Assembly (NCBI GenBank): GCA_013365325.1
Contig: JABVXV010000089.1
Coordinates: forward strand, 1 to 64,000
Length of the DNA stretch: 64,000 nt
Source of the DNA: Dipetalonema caudispina
Lineage: Eukaryota; Nematoda; Chromadorea; Rhabditida; Onchocercidae
Direction: 5' to 3'
Part shown: positions 33,066 to 47,200 of the stretch, piece after piece
Layout of the letters: every line of letters begins with the position of its first letter
How positions within the stretch are numbered: the first letter of the stretch is position 1
Notes under the pieces: generated by a model
Databases searched by the model: none
What the model was told of the DNA's origin: nothing
The model's input: the letters and a program-made list of their open reading frames with translations, nothing else
Position numbers and translations under genes: made by a program

Positions 33066-35445
33066 ATGTATCAGATACTTCGAAATGCTCAAAATGCATG
33101 CAATCACTTGGCTCATTTAATATTTTTAATTAGTACTACAAGCGCAATCATTCAAATCGTATGGTAAGTATAGTTATTTTTAAAATTAAGTTATTTCATA
33201 CTTTAGTATTTTCTTTCCAAAAGAAGGGTTAATTTAAATGCAATTTGAATTTTATTAATAAGTATTTTTCAGCCGTTTTTGTTTTCTTTTTTGGCTACTT
33301 AAAATGTTTGCACAAATTTAGTTTCATTCGAACTATTAAATAATTATTGTTTTAATGGAATATTCAAAAAGTTATCGAAATGATTTATCGATTATTTCGT
33401 ACTTTCCCACAAAAATTCCACCATTTTATAGTATTTAATTCTATTCCAAGATTTTTCAACCTCATCCTGTGTAATTACTTTTAAAATGATGTGGTAGAAA
33501 AAGTTTTATCCTAAATGTGTATATTTATGTGTTTATGCCTTCACTTATAACTGGGCTATACCTCTATGAACAGGCCTTTTGTTAGACTTACGCAATGCCT
33601 TATTCATTTGTCACTAAGAAATTTCGATTTCCCTTCTGAAACACAAACTTATTTCTTTCTTTGCTATAGTAAAAACATTGTATATATTAGATATGTCATA
33701 ATATGGCTAAACTTTGAATAACATATATTTGAATAGAATCGAAATTTCTATAAATTAATGTGAAATAAAATATTCCAAGTACTGTTAATTTTCGCTAGCA
33801 TACTGTAAGATATTTGCAGTAATTTTTACCGAAAATAAAATATTTTATTAATTGCATGATTAAAAATGATGATTTTTAATCATAGAATACATGCAGTACA
33901 AACTTTTGATTAGTGTCCTTACAAATTCCTTATTAATTAATTTTTTGAACTTTACATTAACTTCAGTCATTGATACAAATTGCTATGCATCAGAAAAGTT
34001 AACTTTAAATTTTTGATAATTGTCAAATGATAGAATCAATCTGTAACAACTGTGCATGACAAAATTAATATTTTGTTTATTGTAACCTTTGTATGGTTCG
34101 TATCTACCACCAATTTTGTTGTTATTTTATGGTACATTTGCAGAGATTTTGATTTAATTGAGCCAAAATAAAATGCATGATTATGCCGGATAAAATGAGA
34201 AGAAAGCTTAATTGCATTCATTTATAATCTTCATGAATGAGTAATATTTAACAATGAAAAAAAATGGGATTAATTTCAAAAGTAAGATATAGTTTCTACA
34301 AAAAAATTAATGAATAAAATTGGAAGTAAGAATGACGAAAATTTAAAAGTTGGCGAGATTTTAATTTAAATACAAATATAATTTGAAATGGTATCTTGAA
34401 GACAACAGCGTGAAATAGGGAAATAATTTTAATAACATATTGACAAATTAATTATTTGTTAGTATAGAATGAGATAGAAAATTACCCATTTTATCAAGCT
34501 TGTAAGAATCATTCGAACGTTTAAAGATATAAAATAAAAATAAGCCAAAAAATGATTTAATTCTTATGTAAATATTGATTCCATTTTTATGATGGAATTA
34601 GTTTCTCAATTAATTTTTTAATTCAATCATCATTTCTCACTTGTTTTGTCTTATTTCGAATAATATCTCTTGGCAATTAAATAAAGATTTGCTTTTCTGG
34701 ATCGAAAAAAATGAAATTAATCTATCAAACATTATTAATATTCCTGCATCGTTCTGCCAAAACTGATATGTTGAAATATTTTCGAAATGAATTTGAAATG
34801 AATTGATACGTTAAAATGAATTATATATAACTTTCTCTAAGAAATTCACTTGTAGTTCACTCAGGAATACTTCAACAACAAAATGTATTTAGATGTGATC
34901 CATTGATTAAGCTATCATCAAAATTTATAAAATTTTCTGGCTAATCCTTGTTCTTTCTATATTGTACCATGTGAGTTATCCTCGAACAATATTGGAAATT
35001 TTGCTGAAGATAATTTTCATGCATGGTTTAATCTAATATCATCAAATTATTAGAAATCAATGCTAATAATGATACTTGCCAGAAATCAGAGGTCACTGGA
35101 ATGACTGCAAAAATTTTAGTTGCAACACTTAAATTTCTTTTAATTCTATTATTGTGTGAAAAAACCATTGTCAACCATAACGTAAATTTGGCTTAGCTTT
35201 TCTTTTTTCAGCTCAACTGATTTCTTTTAATGTCATAATTTGTCTTTTTCTTTCTTGAATAAATTTGTTTAATATAATAAATAACAATTCCTCTAATTAA
35301 TCTATACTTTACATATGAACAAATAAATATTCATACTATTATCGATGCATCATTTTCCTAACATTAAATGATTGGATATGGGGAATCTAAATAATTTGAT
35401 TAGCATAATTATTAATGGACTTAAATGAAAAGGCAAGAAAGAGCA

Positions 35446-35476
<31 letters not shown>

Positions 35477-37850
35477 AAAAGAGAAAGAAAGGATAAATGA
35501 AACGAAGAAAAAAGGAATAAAACAATTTCAATTATTATTTGCAAGTGTAAAATTTCATTGTACAATTTTTTATTCTACTTGGATTACACACATTCTGCAA
35601 GAAATTATCAAATTCATTCTCTTGAAAGATTTTTTATTAAACTCTTAGACAATATGCTTTTTATGAATAGAATAAAGAATGATGTGCTTGTTAATTGCTG
35701 TCGAAATGAGAATTAATAATAATTGTATTAATTACAATAGTAATAATAATAATCTAAAAGCAAAATAATTAAAGTTACGATTGATAAATGGGAAAGGTTA
35801 TAAAATTTAACATTTTCTAACAGTTATTATTCAATTCTGCTTATCTTATATTAATAAAGAAAAATTAAACTTAATAATATAATTAGGAGAAGAAAAATTC
35901 GTTCTATTAAAAAAGGTCACCGTTACGGAGTTAAACTTCAATTAATATTACTAAGATTCTCTTATTATCTTATAAGCAATATGTAACAGATGGTAAGTTG
36001 TAAAATTTTTATCATTCTTGCAATCGATTTTACAAAATTCCTCTGATTTTAAGAATTGAAGTAGATGTGACAAAATAAAAAGTATTACGATGCAAAAAAG
36101 TAAAAGAGGGAAAGAAAAATGTTGAAATATCCAAGAAATTTTGATCCTTTTTGTAATAAAACAATTAATAATGCCACTGAATAATTAACTTCATTAATAG
36201 CTTCAGTAACAGTTAAAAGACAAAACAATTGTTAACTTGTAGAATTCTCGAAACAAAATGTCGAAATATTTTTTTATAAAATTTTTCAAATTGTAGTGCA
36301 GAAAGATTATCATCAATTACGCCATGTGCCTATCCATTACTATCCGATACGATTCGTTGTGGTATTGATGATGTGAATTTGAGGAAAAACGTTCGAGTTT
36401 GTGATCCTGATAAAGCAATTAGCATGTCGGAAAGTAAGTTTAATGGCGAAATTTAAAAGTTTGAAAAAATTCTTTCAATTCTTAAGAAATTGCTTAATAA
36501 ATATAATATGTAAAACAAGAAAAAATAGTATTTGCATATTGTATTTGCCAAATTAATTTTGTTTTATTCAAGAAAATTTTTAAATTTGCAGTAGAAGTTA
36601 TCAAAAATAAACTTGATACCATATATAATCGTAAAAACAAGTCTTGTATTTGTGGATCTGATCAGGTACGTCTTTTATTGTTTAGATGAAATTTAAACAA
36701 AATTTGTGATTATTTGTTTACTTATAATTACTGGATGAAATTGTAAGAAATAAGCAAGGAAATAACTGAATGAGCTGCCATTTGCCAACCTTCTAATATT
36801 CTTTCAAATAAGATATAAAGCAATTAATTAAGTAGTCAAAAATAACCAATGATTTTTTGCAGAATTTCAGCTAAATTACTACTAATTACTGATAATCTGA
36901 TAAATTTCAACTACTTAAACATTAATTGATTTATAAATTTAAGCAGTTTGTTTATATACCAAACTATATGATTCGAAAAGAACCGAAATAATGAAAAAAT
37001 TGAGTAATAGATTATAAAAGAGATGATAATTTTCAGGTAAAACCATGTTGGTTTCGATTTGGCTTCGCATTTTTGAAGCGAATGTTTCCAGTTGAATCTG
37101 GTGTTTCTCACCTATACAGGTAGGCTATTTTAGTTTCAAATTTACGAAATTTTGGAATTTTCTTTTTGTGTAGCTTCTTCTTTTGCATTTGCTATTGCTG
37201 CCATAAATATTAGCTTCTTTTACAAATATAATTCAGACAATAATTTGTATTTGAATGACAAATTTATACATTTTAGAAATCCTTCTAAAATTTGCACAAT
37301 TTTCTATTTATATTTGCTTTTTTATATACTTACATATTGATATAGAAAATGTAACGAATTCGGATGACATTTTTGTTACTAATAGAGAAAATGATTCCTC
37401 TTACAATAATTTTATAATTTGGAACAGTTTTATGAAAATTTTCTATATTGGGAATTGTTTTTTCTGGAGATTTTCGCATATTTTACTTCTCTTCTCAACT
37501 TTTTAAATCCCTCCTATAAACATCTTTGTAAATCCTTTTTTTAAAAATTAATCTGCTTTCAGTCGAGAATTTTGTCCAGCGAATAAAACTTTACTAAGTC
37601 ACAAAAAAAGTTATGCATTAATGGATTCAACAAGGTAGCAAATATTTTGAATTTATTTCTAATTACTTCAATCCTTAGTTATTTGCTATAATTTTCCTAA
37701 TTATTTCATCTTCTGTAATGTTGTAAGTGATGATAATGCTCGCTTTATAAATACCTTAAACATAAATAAAAAATAGATGAAAATTTTCAAATTTAATTCA
37801 TTTTTTTCTCCTTTTTTTGTCCAATTTCCCGAATTTAAATCATAATTTCG

Positions 37851-37884
<34 letters not shown>

Positions 37885-40800
37885 CGTTCGTGTCATTTAC
37901 TAAAATAATGAATTATTATAATAAGAGTAGGCAAATTAAACAATTTCAAAGAAGAAAATGAAAAAAGAGAATAAATTCTTACAAATCAATTGAAGAATTC
38001 TAATATAAGCATTTTTAATTAAATAAAGCTAAAGATAGAAAAAGACTTTAAAAAATTAGTTCTTTTATTTCGTTTTCTTTCTTTCTTATAAACAGAATTT
38101 TTTAAAATGTTGTGAAAAAAAAATTTGTTTTTCTAGGGAATTTATAATAAATTATGGCAAAAATTTTGCACGTCTATTACGTGAACGTTGGTTAATGGGT
38201 GAATGTGATGAAGATATTTTATTTTTCATCCTACTTAAAAGGCCAAATCAGGTGAATAATAGTTTTTTTAATCATTTCATGTTTTGTAAATTTCTTTCAA
38301 ATCATGCTGTATTTTTGAATATTATAATTTAAATTGACTAACTGAATAATCTATCTATTTTTAATTAATGATAATAAAAAAAGAAAAAAATTTTTCTTTT
38401 TTTGTAGCTTATGCGTAGGAGCACGTTTTCGTATTTAGCATCCGGAACAACACAACAAACACCGGTGAGTTTCCGACAAACGGCTTTAAGAATGAATGTA
38501 TCTGTTGTACAAGTTTTCGACAAAATGTAAGCAATTTGTAAATGAAATTCCAAAAGAAAAAGGAAACTCTTCTATTTTGAAAAAAGGAAACAATTTTGTT
38601 TGTGTTGTCATATTTTTTATAGTATATTTTTGCATCATACGGTTCGTTGGTTCGGGAAAAAATTGATCCGTTCCATTCATTTCCATTTAATGACTTCACA
38701 ATGAATCAACAACAACATTATTTCGATCCACTACAACAAATTGTTGAAGCAGAAAATGTAAATTTTGAAAATGGTTATTCTTTAAAAGTGGTAAGTATCC
38801 TTCTTTTTTAAAATTATATAATACTGTTAATATTAGCAGCTGAATAATGAAAAATAGAAGTAAAAAAAAAAGAACTCCAAGAATTGATAATTTACGCGAA
38901 AAACGTTAACAATGTTTGCTTTTTCATCTCAATATTTTCCGGTATATATTTTATATTTTTATATATTTGTTTTTTTCTCTAATTTACTTAAAAACAAAAG
39001 AAAATATGCAACACTAGAAAGAGAAAGAAAAATTAAGTAAGAAATTGATAATAATACTAGTTTTTAAATTATTTTATAAAGAAATACAATATCAAGAAAT
39101 CTGTCACTCATCATTACATTAATTATATTTTTAAATTTATTGACTTATAGTAACTATTTTCAAAATTTAATATGAAATCATTCAAAAAATTGAATGAAAC
39201 TACTTGAGTTTTAAATTAATAGGTAACGGAAAACTTATTGGATCGATTCGAGGCAACACTTTCTCAAGAATATTCATTGCCACTTGGTCGAAATCATATA
39301 CCAGATTGGGCAATGATTGTATTCATCATATGTGCCTTGCTTTGCCTATTGATGACAATCGGGTAAGACTGATGGCAAATAAGCTATAGCTAATAAGTTT
39401 TCCGGTAAATAAATCATAACATAATGATTGAGATATTTTAAAACATAATAAAATGCGGTAAATAAATAAACCCAAGTGGTTGAACAATAATATCTGTTCG
39501 AACTTTTATGTAAATGACAGATAATTAATTCTTCTTTAGCCCGAGATTTCCCATTCAACCTTTTTGTCTTATTTGATAAGCCTATACCATCAATCATCAT
39601 AGCATTCCTTTTATTTTACTAGAAACAGTAACAAATCCATTAATTGTTTAATGCGATAATAAGTTTGAAACTTTCCCTTTTTTGCGGTATTTAAAGAAAT
39701 CGAAAATTTTAGTTTATGTTTGATGCAAACATCGGTACGACGTGGATCACCACGTGGTAAACCAATTGATACGACAAGAAGATGGAAAGCTGGATTTGTT
39801 GGCGGTATGTGGTATGATGTGTATGAAAATAGGCTTATCATTTTGTAATAATATTCAGCAAACAAAACTAATAAACTTATCACTAATGCATGATACACTT
39901 CGTTGTTATATAATAAATTTTGGATTTTTTCTCAAAGAATTTAAAAAATTTCTTTCTCGGAAAAAGGTAATGGGTTTATGTTAGCTGTTTCTCTTTTTTT
40001 TTTTGAGATTTTTTAGCCAAGTTTTTAAATTCTATCATTATGTTATACGATATATGATAGACTAGCTATCTAAATAATAACCAAGTGATATGATAGATCG
40101 AAATTCTCAAAAAGAAAAAAGTTATGTTTATTGGAAAAAAGAAGCTTGTTGTCACATTATATTTAAATTTTTCTTTCTTGCCAAATTTATTTGTTGGGAA
40201 TATAATTATTACAATACTGAATTTCTCGTAAAAATTGATTATTTTCCAAGTAAATGTTACTAATTAGCACGGCTTGATAATGATTTCATTAGTTATTTAG
40301 TATAGGAGCATGAATTTTGCTTTTCTATTTCAACTACCACAAGGAAATATTGGTAACACCAAACGAAAGATTATTTTTACTACGGCATTCTTAGAATTAT
40401 TATTGTATTATCGTTTTTACTTTCTTTTTCTTTCCTTTTTTTTTGATTTAGTTTCATTCCTAATTAGACATTTCATTCCATTTTATTGCTATCATTTTGT
40501 TTTGAAGTAAATAAATAACATTTCTTTCATTTCAAACTAAACATTCTTTATTGTTCACTAAAGTACTTCAATTTGTTATAAACTATCACTTCGTTAATCC
40601 TTTAATTCTTACTTTCAGAGGAAAAAAAAAGAAAGGTAAATTGTGGACAGTTTGTGTAATTTTCTTTTTCTGCTATCTAAGTGATATTTTCTTCTTCTTA
40701 TATTAATACTAATACTATTAGCACAGAAAATTTCGGTTTAAACAAGAGAGAAACAAAAGTAGATTGATTAGTTTTTTGAGAAATTAGACTTTACAATAAA

Positions 40801-41847
40801 GGTCATACTAATTTTTTTCCTTCTATGATATTTTTTCTATCTTCATTTTTTCTACTTCCATCTACTAAAAATGATTTATTAAAATTTTTATCCTTAAACG
40901 GAAATTATTTCCTTTTCTTCTTTTTATTTTTTCAAATTTCATACTAATGTAAATTTATATTTTTATTTACTCGATTTTCTGTTATCTTATCTTAATGAAA
41001 ATAATGCATCATATATACCTTTCGAATTTACAATTAACTCTTCTACCATTTCAATACTAACAGTTTTTATTATGGCTTTTCTTCAGGAATTATTATTCAT
41101 TTTGCTTTGCACTTTCTGCGATTTGTTGACAAAATACGTAATTTGCAATTTAAGGTCCTTTTTTCAACTTTTTTTTAACGTTACATACAGTATGCAAAAC
41201 CAAATAATGCATGTAGCAAAAGTTTGTTATATTTACGACACATTTCAGAGAATTACTTTTATACTAGCAATGTCAATGCAAATAATAAACAATTATTTGC
41301 ATTTCATATTGAAGTATAATTTGTAACACTGAAACTTTTTGATTTTCAAAAAATTCTAAGCATTAAAAATGGTTTTGCATGTCATAAGAAGCGTACATTG
41401 CAATAAAGCAAATGTTGTAAAAATTATCTTAAAAAAAGCAAAAAAACCAACAAAGTTATATACATGTTTCTGGAATCATTTTCGTTGCAAAAAATCCGAC
41501 AGTATTTATTAATTCTTGCAAATTCAGACTTTATTTTAAATTTTAGCTAATTTGAAATTCGATTGGACAAAATATTAAGTCTAATTAGTAAATGATTACC
41601 AAATCCGAAATGGACAAAAATAGGTTAAGAAAAAAAGTGTTTTCTTCTTTCTTCGTGAATCGATCGCTCCGAAAAATGATGAATATCTCCCAAAACAGTC
41701 TATTATTTGATATAGAAATTTTTGTTAGTTTATGGAAATGTTGCAGAAAATATGGAAGGAATACCGACGGGTGGTGTAAATTTGATGCAAATGATGATTC
41801 AGCCATCACTTCGCTACAGCAGCAATCCGACTGGCAATTATGCTTAA
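33066..41847 (+). CDS. MOLO1-family (levamisole receptor modulator-like) type I membrane protein
   Basis: Exons: 33066-33163, 36297-36433, 36592-36665, 37037-37119, 37563-37634, 38137-38251, 38408-38464, 38623-38790, 39223-39362, 39713-39804, 41747-41847. All phases agree, giving 378 residues. Residues 1-34 form a signal peptide (hydrophobic LAHLIFLISTTSAIIQIVCA). The MOLO1/TPM-like domain follows, with YP, RCG (Cys54), VCDPD (Cys68), SCIC (97, 99), FGFAFLKRM and a CDEDILFFILL block near 181-190. Asn94 is an N-glycosylation site (NKS). A membrane segment spans about 297-319, followed by a basic cytoplasmic tail. In C. elegans MOLO-1 is an auxiliary subunit that strengthens levamisole-sensitive acetylcholine receptors. 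That family has several members, so direct orthology is not claimed. An in-frame ATG also exists at 33030, after a TGA at 33015. A TTTAACAG at 33036-33043 may be a spliced-leader site, which would favour 33066. The last exon may be replaced (see 43780-44181), or intron 10 retained with a stop at 39846. Confidence 0.82.
33164..36296 (+). other. 3.1 kb first intron of the MOLO1-family gene
   Basis: It runs from GTAAGT to TTGTAG. It is AT-rich with a GA microsatellite at about 35448-35472, and no internal exon was identified. The frames at 35350-35648 on either strand arise from the GA/TC tract. Confidence 0.65.
35448..35472. repeat. GA dinucleotide run
   Basis: About eleven GA units lie in intron 1 of the MOLO1-family gene, bordered by purine-rich AAGAGAAAGA sequence. 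Confidence 0.8.
37853..37881. repeat. T29 homopolymer
   Basis: An uninterrupted run of 29 T on the plus strand lies in the intron before the 38137 exon of the MOLO1-family gene. It is too far from the acceptor to be its polypyrimidine tract. A length error in assembly is possible. Confidence 0.85.
39805..41746 (+). other. Intron 10 of the MOLO1-family gene (1.9 kb)
   Basis: It runs from a strong GTATGT donor to a GTTGCAG acceptor. If retained, the frame continues 15 codons to TAA at 39846-39848 and gives a 359-residue protein. Open frames inside it (for example 41072-41326) are hydrophobic and AT-driven, without splice support. Confidence 0.6.
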
Positions 41848-42112
41848 TTTTCTCTTTTTTTTTTATTTTTTTTAGTTTTTATTTTTGGCTTTTTTTTTCA
41901 TTTACATATTTGTTTGGTAAATAATTTTTCTTGGATGAACTACGATATTTTTTAGGAAAAAATTGGCCATTATTATAGCATAAAAGCAAAAAAGGAAAAG
42001 TTCTTATTAAAAATTTGTTTATACGCGTGATTGATGTAATAATGTAAGATACGAATTATTATTGATTTAATCAAATTTTAAGCAGTAAATTTTGTCAAGT
42101 AAATATATAATT

Positions 42113-42118
42113 AATAAA
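42113..42118 (+). terminator. Candidate polyadenylation signal AATAAA for the 41847 stop
   Basis: The hexamer lies about 266 nt after the stop codon of the 41747-41847 terminal exon. Chance occurrence is likely in this composition. Confidence 0.3.
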
Positions 42119-43779
42119 AAAGATTAATTTAAATGGGATGAAGAAATGATAATAATTATGCATCAATTGAAAGAAATGTAGCATAAAGCTAATAATTAGG
42201 AGAAGAAAGATTAAATCATTGATATTTCTACCTTATAATTTGAGTAATATTTTTTCTTTTTATTTCTATTCTCGAAATGAATGTCCATATATTATCTCTC
42301 AAAATTTTCTCTTTACTGTAGTCATCGCTATTTATTCAATTCTTTCTTTTTGTGAATATTTTTTCAGTTTTCACTTTTTAAATATAATTTTTTAGAAATA
42401 AAAAATTCAAATATTTTAAAGATATGATGTAACAGTGATCTTTTAATTTTTCGTATTTCTTCCCTTTTCCTTTTCCTTTTTTGGAGCTGACATATTTTAT
42501 TGTCGCAGGTTTAGGCCTGTTTAAAATGATAGTTTTTTCTATCTCTCAATCACCATTTCAGTAATTTTTCTCTCTCATTCATCATTTTAATAAAATTAAA
42601 TGGTCATAGTTAGTTCCACTGTAAAGATTAATTAAATGAAACATTTCGAATGTATAGGAAGTAAAAAAAAATATTATAAATGAATTGATGAGCAGAAGAT
42701 ATTTTAAAAATTTTCATATTATGGAAATATAAAATTGAATCAAATAATTCTTGAATAATTTCTACACGTTTTAAAACATGAACTTTATAATATTATCAGA
42801 AATGCTTGCCCGATAACAAAATAATAAGCTCTAATAATCAGCTCCTAGAATTTAGATGAAACATAAAGTGATTATCACCTTTTAGGCATAAATCATCGCT
42901 ATCAATTGGTCTGAACGAACGAATTAATAGTGAAAATTGAAAACGTGAAATATTTTGAGGTTAGCATAAAGTCAATTAATTAAACATTGAAGCGTGATAT
43001 ATTTTAAAGTTAGCACAACGGAAAAATTATTCACTAATGACTAAATGAGATAATTAATTACGCTCACACTATTGTGAAACATATTTGGAAAAAATATTTA
43101 TCGCTAAATAATGCTGGCATAGTTGAAAACGAGTTATAAAATAATGCAAAATGCAGTTTTTCTTGTTGGCAACGACTTCATTTTATTTTATTGTAAACGA
43201 GCTTATAACTAATAATTATCATTTTATATTTATTTTTTTAAATTTTTAATATTTTTTCGTTTCTCTTTTTTCTCCTTCTTTTTTTTTTGTTACAAAGTAT
43301 AAAAAAATAAAAAGCATGGCAATTTTATAAACCGAAACATGTGCATGTGCAAATATATTGTTGCAGTTATCATTTCTTGCACTTAATTCACATTTGTAGT
43401 TGTACAAATTAAAGTATATTGTTTAGTAATATACCGTTTATAAGCAACATAGTATACCGTTTAGGTTAATTTATATCCAAAATAAGATTATTTGAAACTT
43501 TCCGTTTTATTTACTGCACTTATTTTTGCATTTTAATAGTTCGAATGACTAAATTACTAAATGAATTGATCAAATGTGCTAAGAAATGCAATAGAAGCAA
43601 ATCTGAGAGATATATAATTATATTGTACCTATTTTGACTGGAATTAAAATTTTAATTTTAATCTACATAATTTCCTATCGCTGTTATAGTTAAGTTTTAA
43701 TTGCAGTTAGATAATCTTTACTTTATTTTCTTCTTTTTTTCTTTTTTTAACTTCAATCCTAACTATGTCACTATTTAAG

Positions 43780-44181
43780 CTTTAATGGATCAAGGGAGTA
43801 TATGGCGACCAGATGGTAAGTTTAAAAGTATTCATATGTGAGTACGGTAAATAATTTATTAATTGTTAATTAGAGAAATTAGTCTTTTTTATTGTTTACT
43901 GAATAAAAAAATAAATTTCATATATAGAACGGTTAAAAATAGTGTAAAATGTTATGGTAATTATTTGGTAGTAGGTTGATTTGTACCTATATGTTAGTAA
44001 TGGTCGATGGTTAGTTACAATCAATATTTTTTGAATATATCATTACCATATTTTATATAAAACAAATATTCTTGGTATTTTTATTAGACACTTCTTACAT
44101 CAATTATTTTAGTAATCAATTATATTCGAATCGAATTATCAATTTCTTTCAGCATCTGGACAATTACGAACAGAAATATAG
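43780..44181 (+). CDS. Alternative 3' exons of the MOLO1-family gene (PDZ-ligand-like tail)
   Basis: Two exon-like segments, 43780-43815 (after ATTTAAG, before GTAAGT) and 44153-44181 (after a strong TTTCTTTCAG, ending in TAG at 44179). Their phases fit each other and also the phase-1 donor at 39804. Splicing 39804 to 43780 and 43815 to 44153 would give a 366-residue protein ending ALMDQGSIWRPDASGQLRTEI, shown here only to position 20: the final residues are T-E-I, a class I PDZ-ligand pattern (S/T-x-hydrophobic). AATAAA at 44264-44269 lies 83 nt after the stop. Both segments are less AT-rich than their surroundings. They could instead be a tiny separate two-exon gene starting at the ATG at 43785, or chance. 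Confidence 0.4.
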
Positions 44182-44263
44182 TTTCAGGCTATTTAATATT
44201 ATTCGTTTCAATCCATTACATATACACATACATACGTTTTTATTGCTTACTTCTTACGGTATA

Positions 44264-44269
44264 AATAAA
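44264..44269 (+). terminator. Candidate polyadenylation signal after the alternative terminal exon
   Basis: AATAAA lies 83 nt after the TAG at 44179-44181, a good distance for a nematode 3' UTR. It supports the alternative terminal exon only weakly. Confidence 0.35.
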
Positions 44270-47200
44270 TTTGCATTTTTTCATTCATCATTTTTTGTAG
44301 CATATAAAAGTTGGTAGATGAGTAATTTATAGGCAAGAATTGAAATTAAAAAAACAAAACGAAGGAAAAATTTTTGATTGTTCATGTCAAATTCATATTG
44401 GGTATATTTACTTTCAAATAATCATAACAGTAATATTGGCCAGAAAAAAAGGATCAAGGTATGGATTAGGAAATATGCAATATAGCTAACTTATAATACA
44501 ATAATTATATTCATTATAATGTTATTAAATACAAATTAAAAATTGAAGTATCAGAGAAATGCATTTATCTCATTGAAATTACAGATCAGTTCTCTTCCAT
44601 TTCGTTACTTTAATTCATTTCTATTTTCATTTATTTGTTTAACAATTCATTCGAGATTTTTTTTTGGTTCTTCATCGACCCATTGTATTATTACATTGAT
44701 GTTTTTATGAATGATATGTCAATATGTTGAAATGACTTCGCGTTAATGAAATTTATTTTTTAAATTTTGCACTTCTATATTTTGCTATTTTCATCAACAG
44801 AAGAGAAAAAATTCCTCCAAAAAGGAAGTTTTAAGCATTATGCTTTTCCCACGAAGAAAATTCAAAAGAAAGCATTGCGATTGGTTTGATGAAATCTCGA
44901 AGATTAAATCCATATATTTTTTCAGAAAAGTGATTAGTTTTTAGATATTAATTAGTCGATTAATGAAAAATTAATAACCATTAAATTGATATGCTAGAGA
45001 ATTTATTGGTTGGAAATATTTATGCATCTTTAAATTATCGTTCTTATTAGTTACAATCAACAATTATCACCAAATCATTACTATTACTATTAATAACATT
45101 ATTATAGCTATCTCAATTAGTGCCTTTCTTGGCACCATAAAACAATATTTTTAAAATTTTTTGTAGAGCATTTTTGCTTACTGCTGATGATTTTCATTGA
45201 CAGATGTAATTAATTATGGGTTATTTTATTAATTTATATTGCTTTCACTTTCGTACTTTGGAAGAATGAAAAATCATTTGTTAAAAAAGCAAAATAAGAA
45301 ACCCTCCTAATTAACGAGCATTTTATCTAACTTTTGATATGATGAAAGGAGTTTAATCAACTAACAATTGGCTAATTTTCGTATTTCGGAAAAAAAGTTC
45401 AAACAATTTTTTGCTATTTTTCCGAAATAAGAAAATTGATAAGAATAAAAATTGTAAAATCAATATATAGTATTAAGTAATATTAGGCTAAACCGATGAT
45501 AAGCGTATTAGATAAAGCTCGCATGATAAATGCATCATATAGTTAATTAATCAATCAATTAACCATTCATTGTTTTAATTTCCTTTTATGTGATTTATTT
45601 ACTTCATTCATCATTGACTTTTTTGTATTGAAATATTACTGTAGAAAAACAGTAAATGAAACTTATGTGATGAAAATTTATGTAATCTTTGAAAACTTTC
45701 GTAATCATATAATCATCAATTTGATGAATCAATCAGTCAATGAAACGATCATTCATTCATCATCGATAGATGTATTTTGAGATATTACTGTAATTTATAA
45801 TTTTTGTGCAGTGATAATATATGTTGCATACGCAAATTACACAAATACATATTGCATAGAATAATTTAATAAGAAAAAGTGATGGGGCTTACATATTGCC
45901 ATTTGCAAAAAGATGTATATATGTGTGGCTCAGTGAAAATTAACATATTTCAATAATGTAATTCAATTTTGAAAATTTGTTCATATAAATGAAAGAAATA
46001 TGAAAATTACGTTTGCATGAAAAGATGAAAGCTTAGTAAGAAGGAAAAACTACAAAAAAAAGAATATTGATTGCTGGCATATTGTTAATACTTATTTAGA
46101 CTTGCTTTTTTCCTAATTAATTAATATTTTTACCCAGTAAAAAAGTATTTTATCGTTAGGAATCTTAGTAACATATATGAAATGGATGAGATGATAAATG
46201 TAATTAACTATTGTAATTAATTATACTATTATGGAAAAAATACAAAAAAGAGAACTGTTCACAATACAAATCTTGTTGAAATCAAACATCATTTCATTGA
46301 ATTGCATTATTAAATTTTGCTATCACTTTTTTCTTTTTTTGTTATCATACTGAAAAGTCTCAAATATTCTGACAGCAACACTTTCCCAATTAAACATATC
46401 GCAATTAATTAATTCGGTGCAATCCAGCTATCATAGATCATCAACAAATTAATGGTACATGATTAGGAACAAATATGATAGTAAAAAACGTTGAAATAAA
46501 AATTTCGTTGCATAATATATCAATGAATGAAATTTTTTAAACATTTTAAATGGAAATAAGAGAGATTTTAAGAAAAAAAGTGAAAATAGAATAAAAAAAG
46601 CATAGAATGAACTAATAAATTTGTTAAAATAAAGTGTTAAAATGCCATGCCATCTAAAAAGAAATGAAAAAGACAGATGATAAAGTCATTTTTAAACCCA
46701 AATTGTCAACATCATTTCGTTTCTTTTTTCCTTTAAATGTCAACAATATATAAATTAGGCTAACAATATGATGGATATTTTTAAACTGATGAACTGAATT
46801 TCAGCACAAAATATTTCAGTTTGATATCCTATTCTATATTTCACACATTTAGAAATAGAACTGACGCAATATTTTTTGCTTGTTTTAAATAGGTAAATTT
46901 TAGGATTCAAAAAAAAAAAAAAATCGATTAATTCAAAAAATCGGTTATTTCCAATGAAGGAGTTAACACGTCATAATATATCTAATTTCAATTTTTGGGC
47001 GAAGAGCCTTCGTATCATTTGCGTAAGCTGTTGATCATCGTTATTATCATTTGATACGAATCAAATTTCGCTATTACATCATTCGAACTTCCTTTGTTAC
47101 TTCATATTTATAAAGGCTACATGTATAACAACATTTTTCCCGAATATCTTTATTGTCACAGCTGTAAGAAAATGGAAAAATTGATGGGAAATTTTTTTGA

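Noticed and set aside
24588..33066. Operon between the phosphodiesterase and MOLO1-family genes
   Set aside because: The genes share a strand, but the 8.4 kb gap is far beyond normal nematode operon spacing.
41072..41326. Hydrophobic 84-codon plus-strand frame resembling a membrane protein
   Set aside because: It is AT-driven Phe/Leu/Ile composition within an intron of the MOLO1-family gene, with no supporting splice sites or family match.
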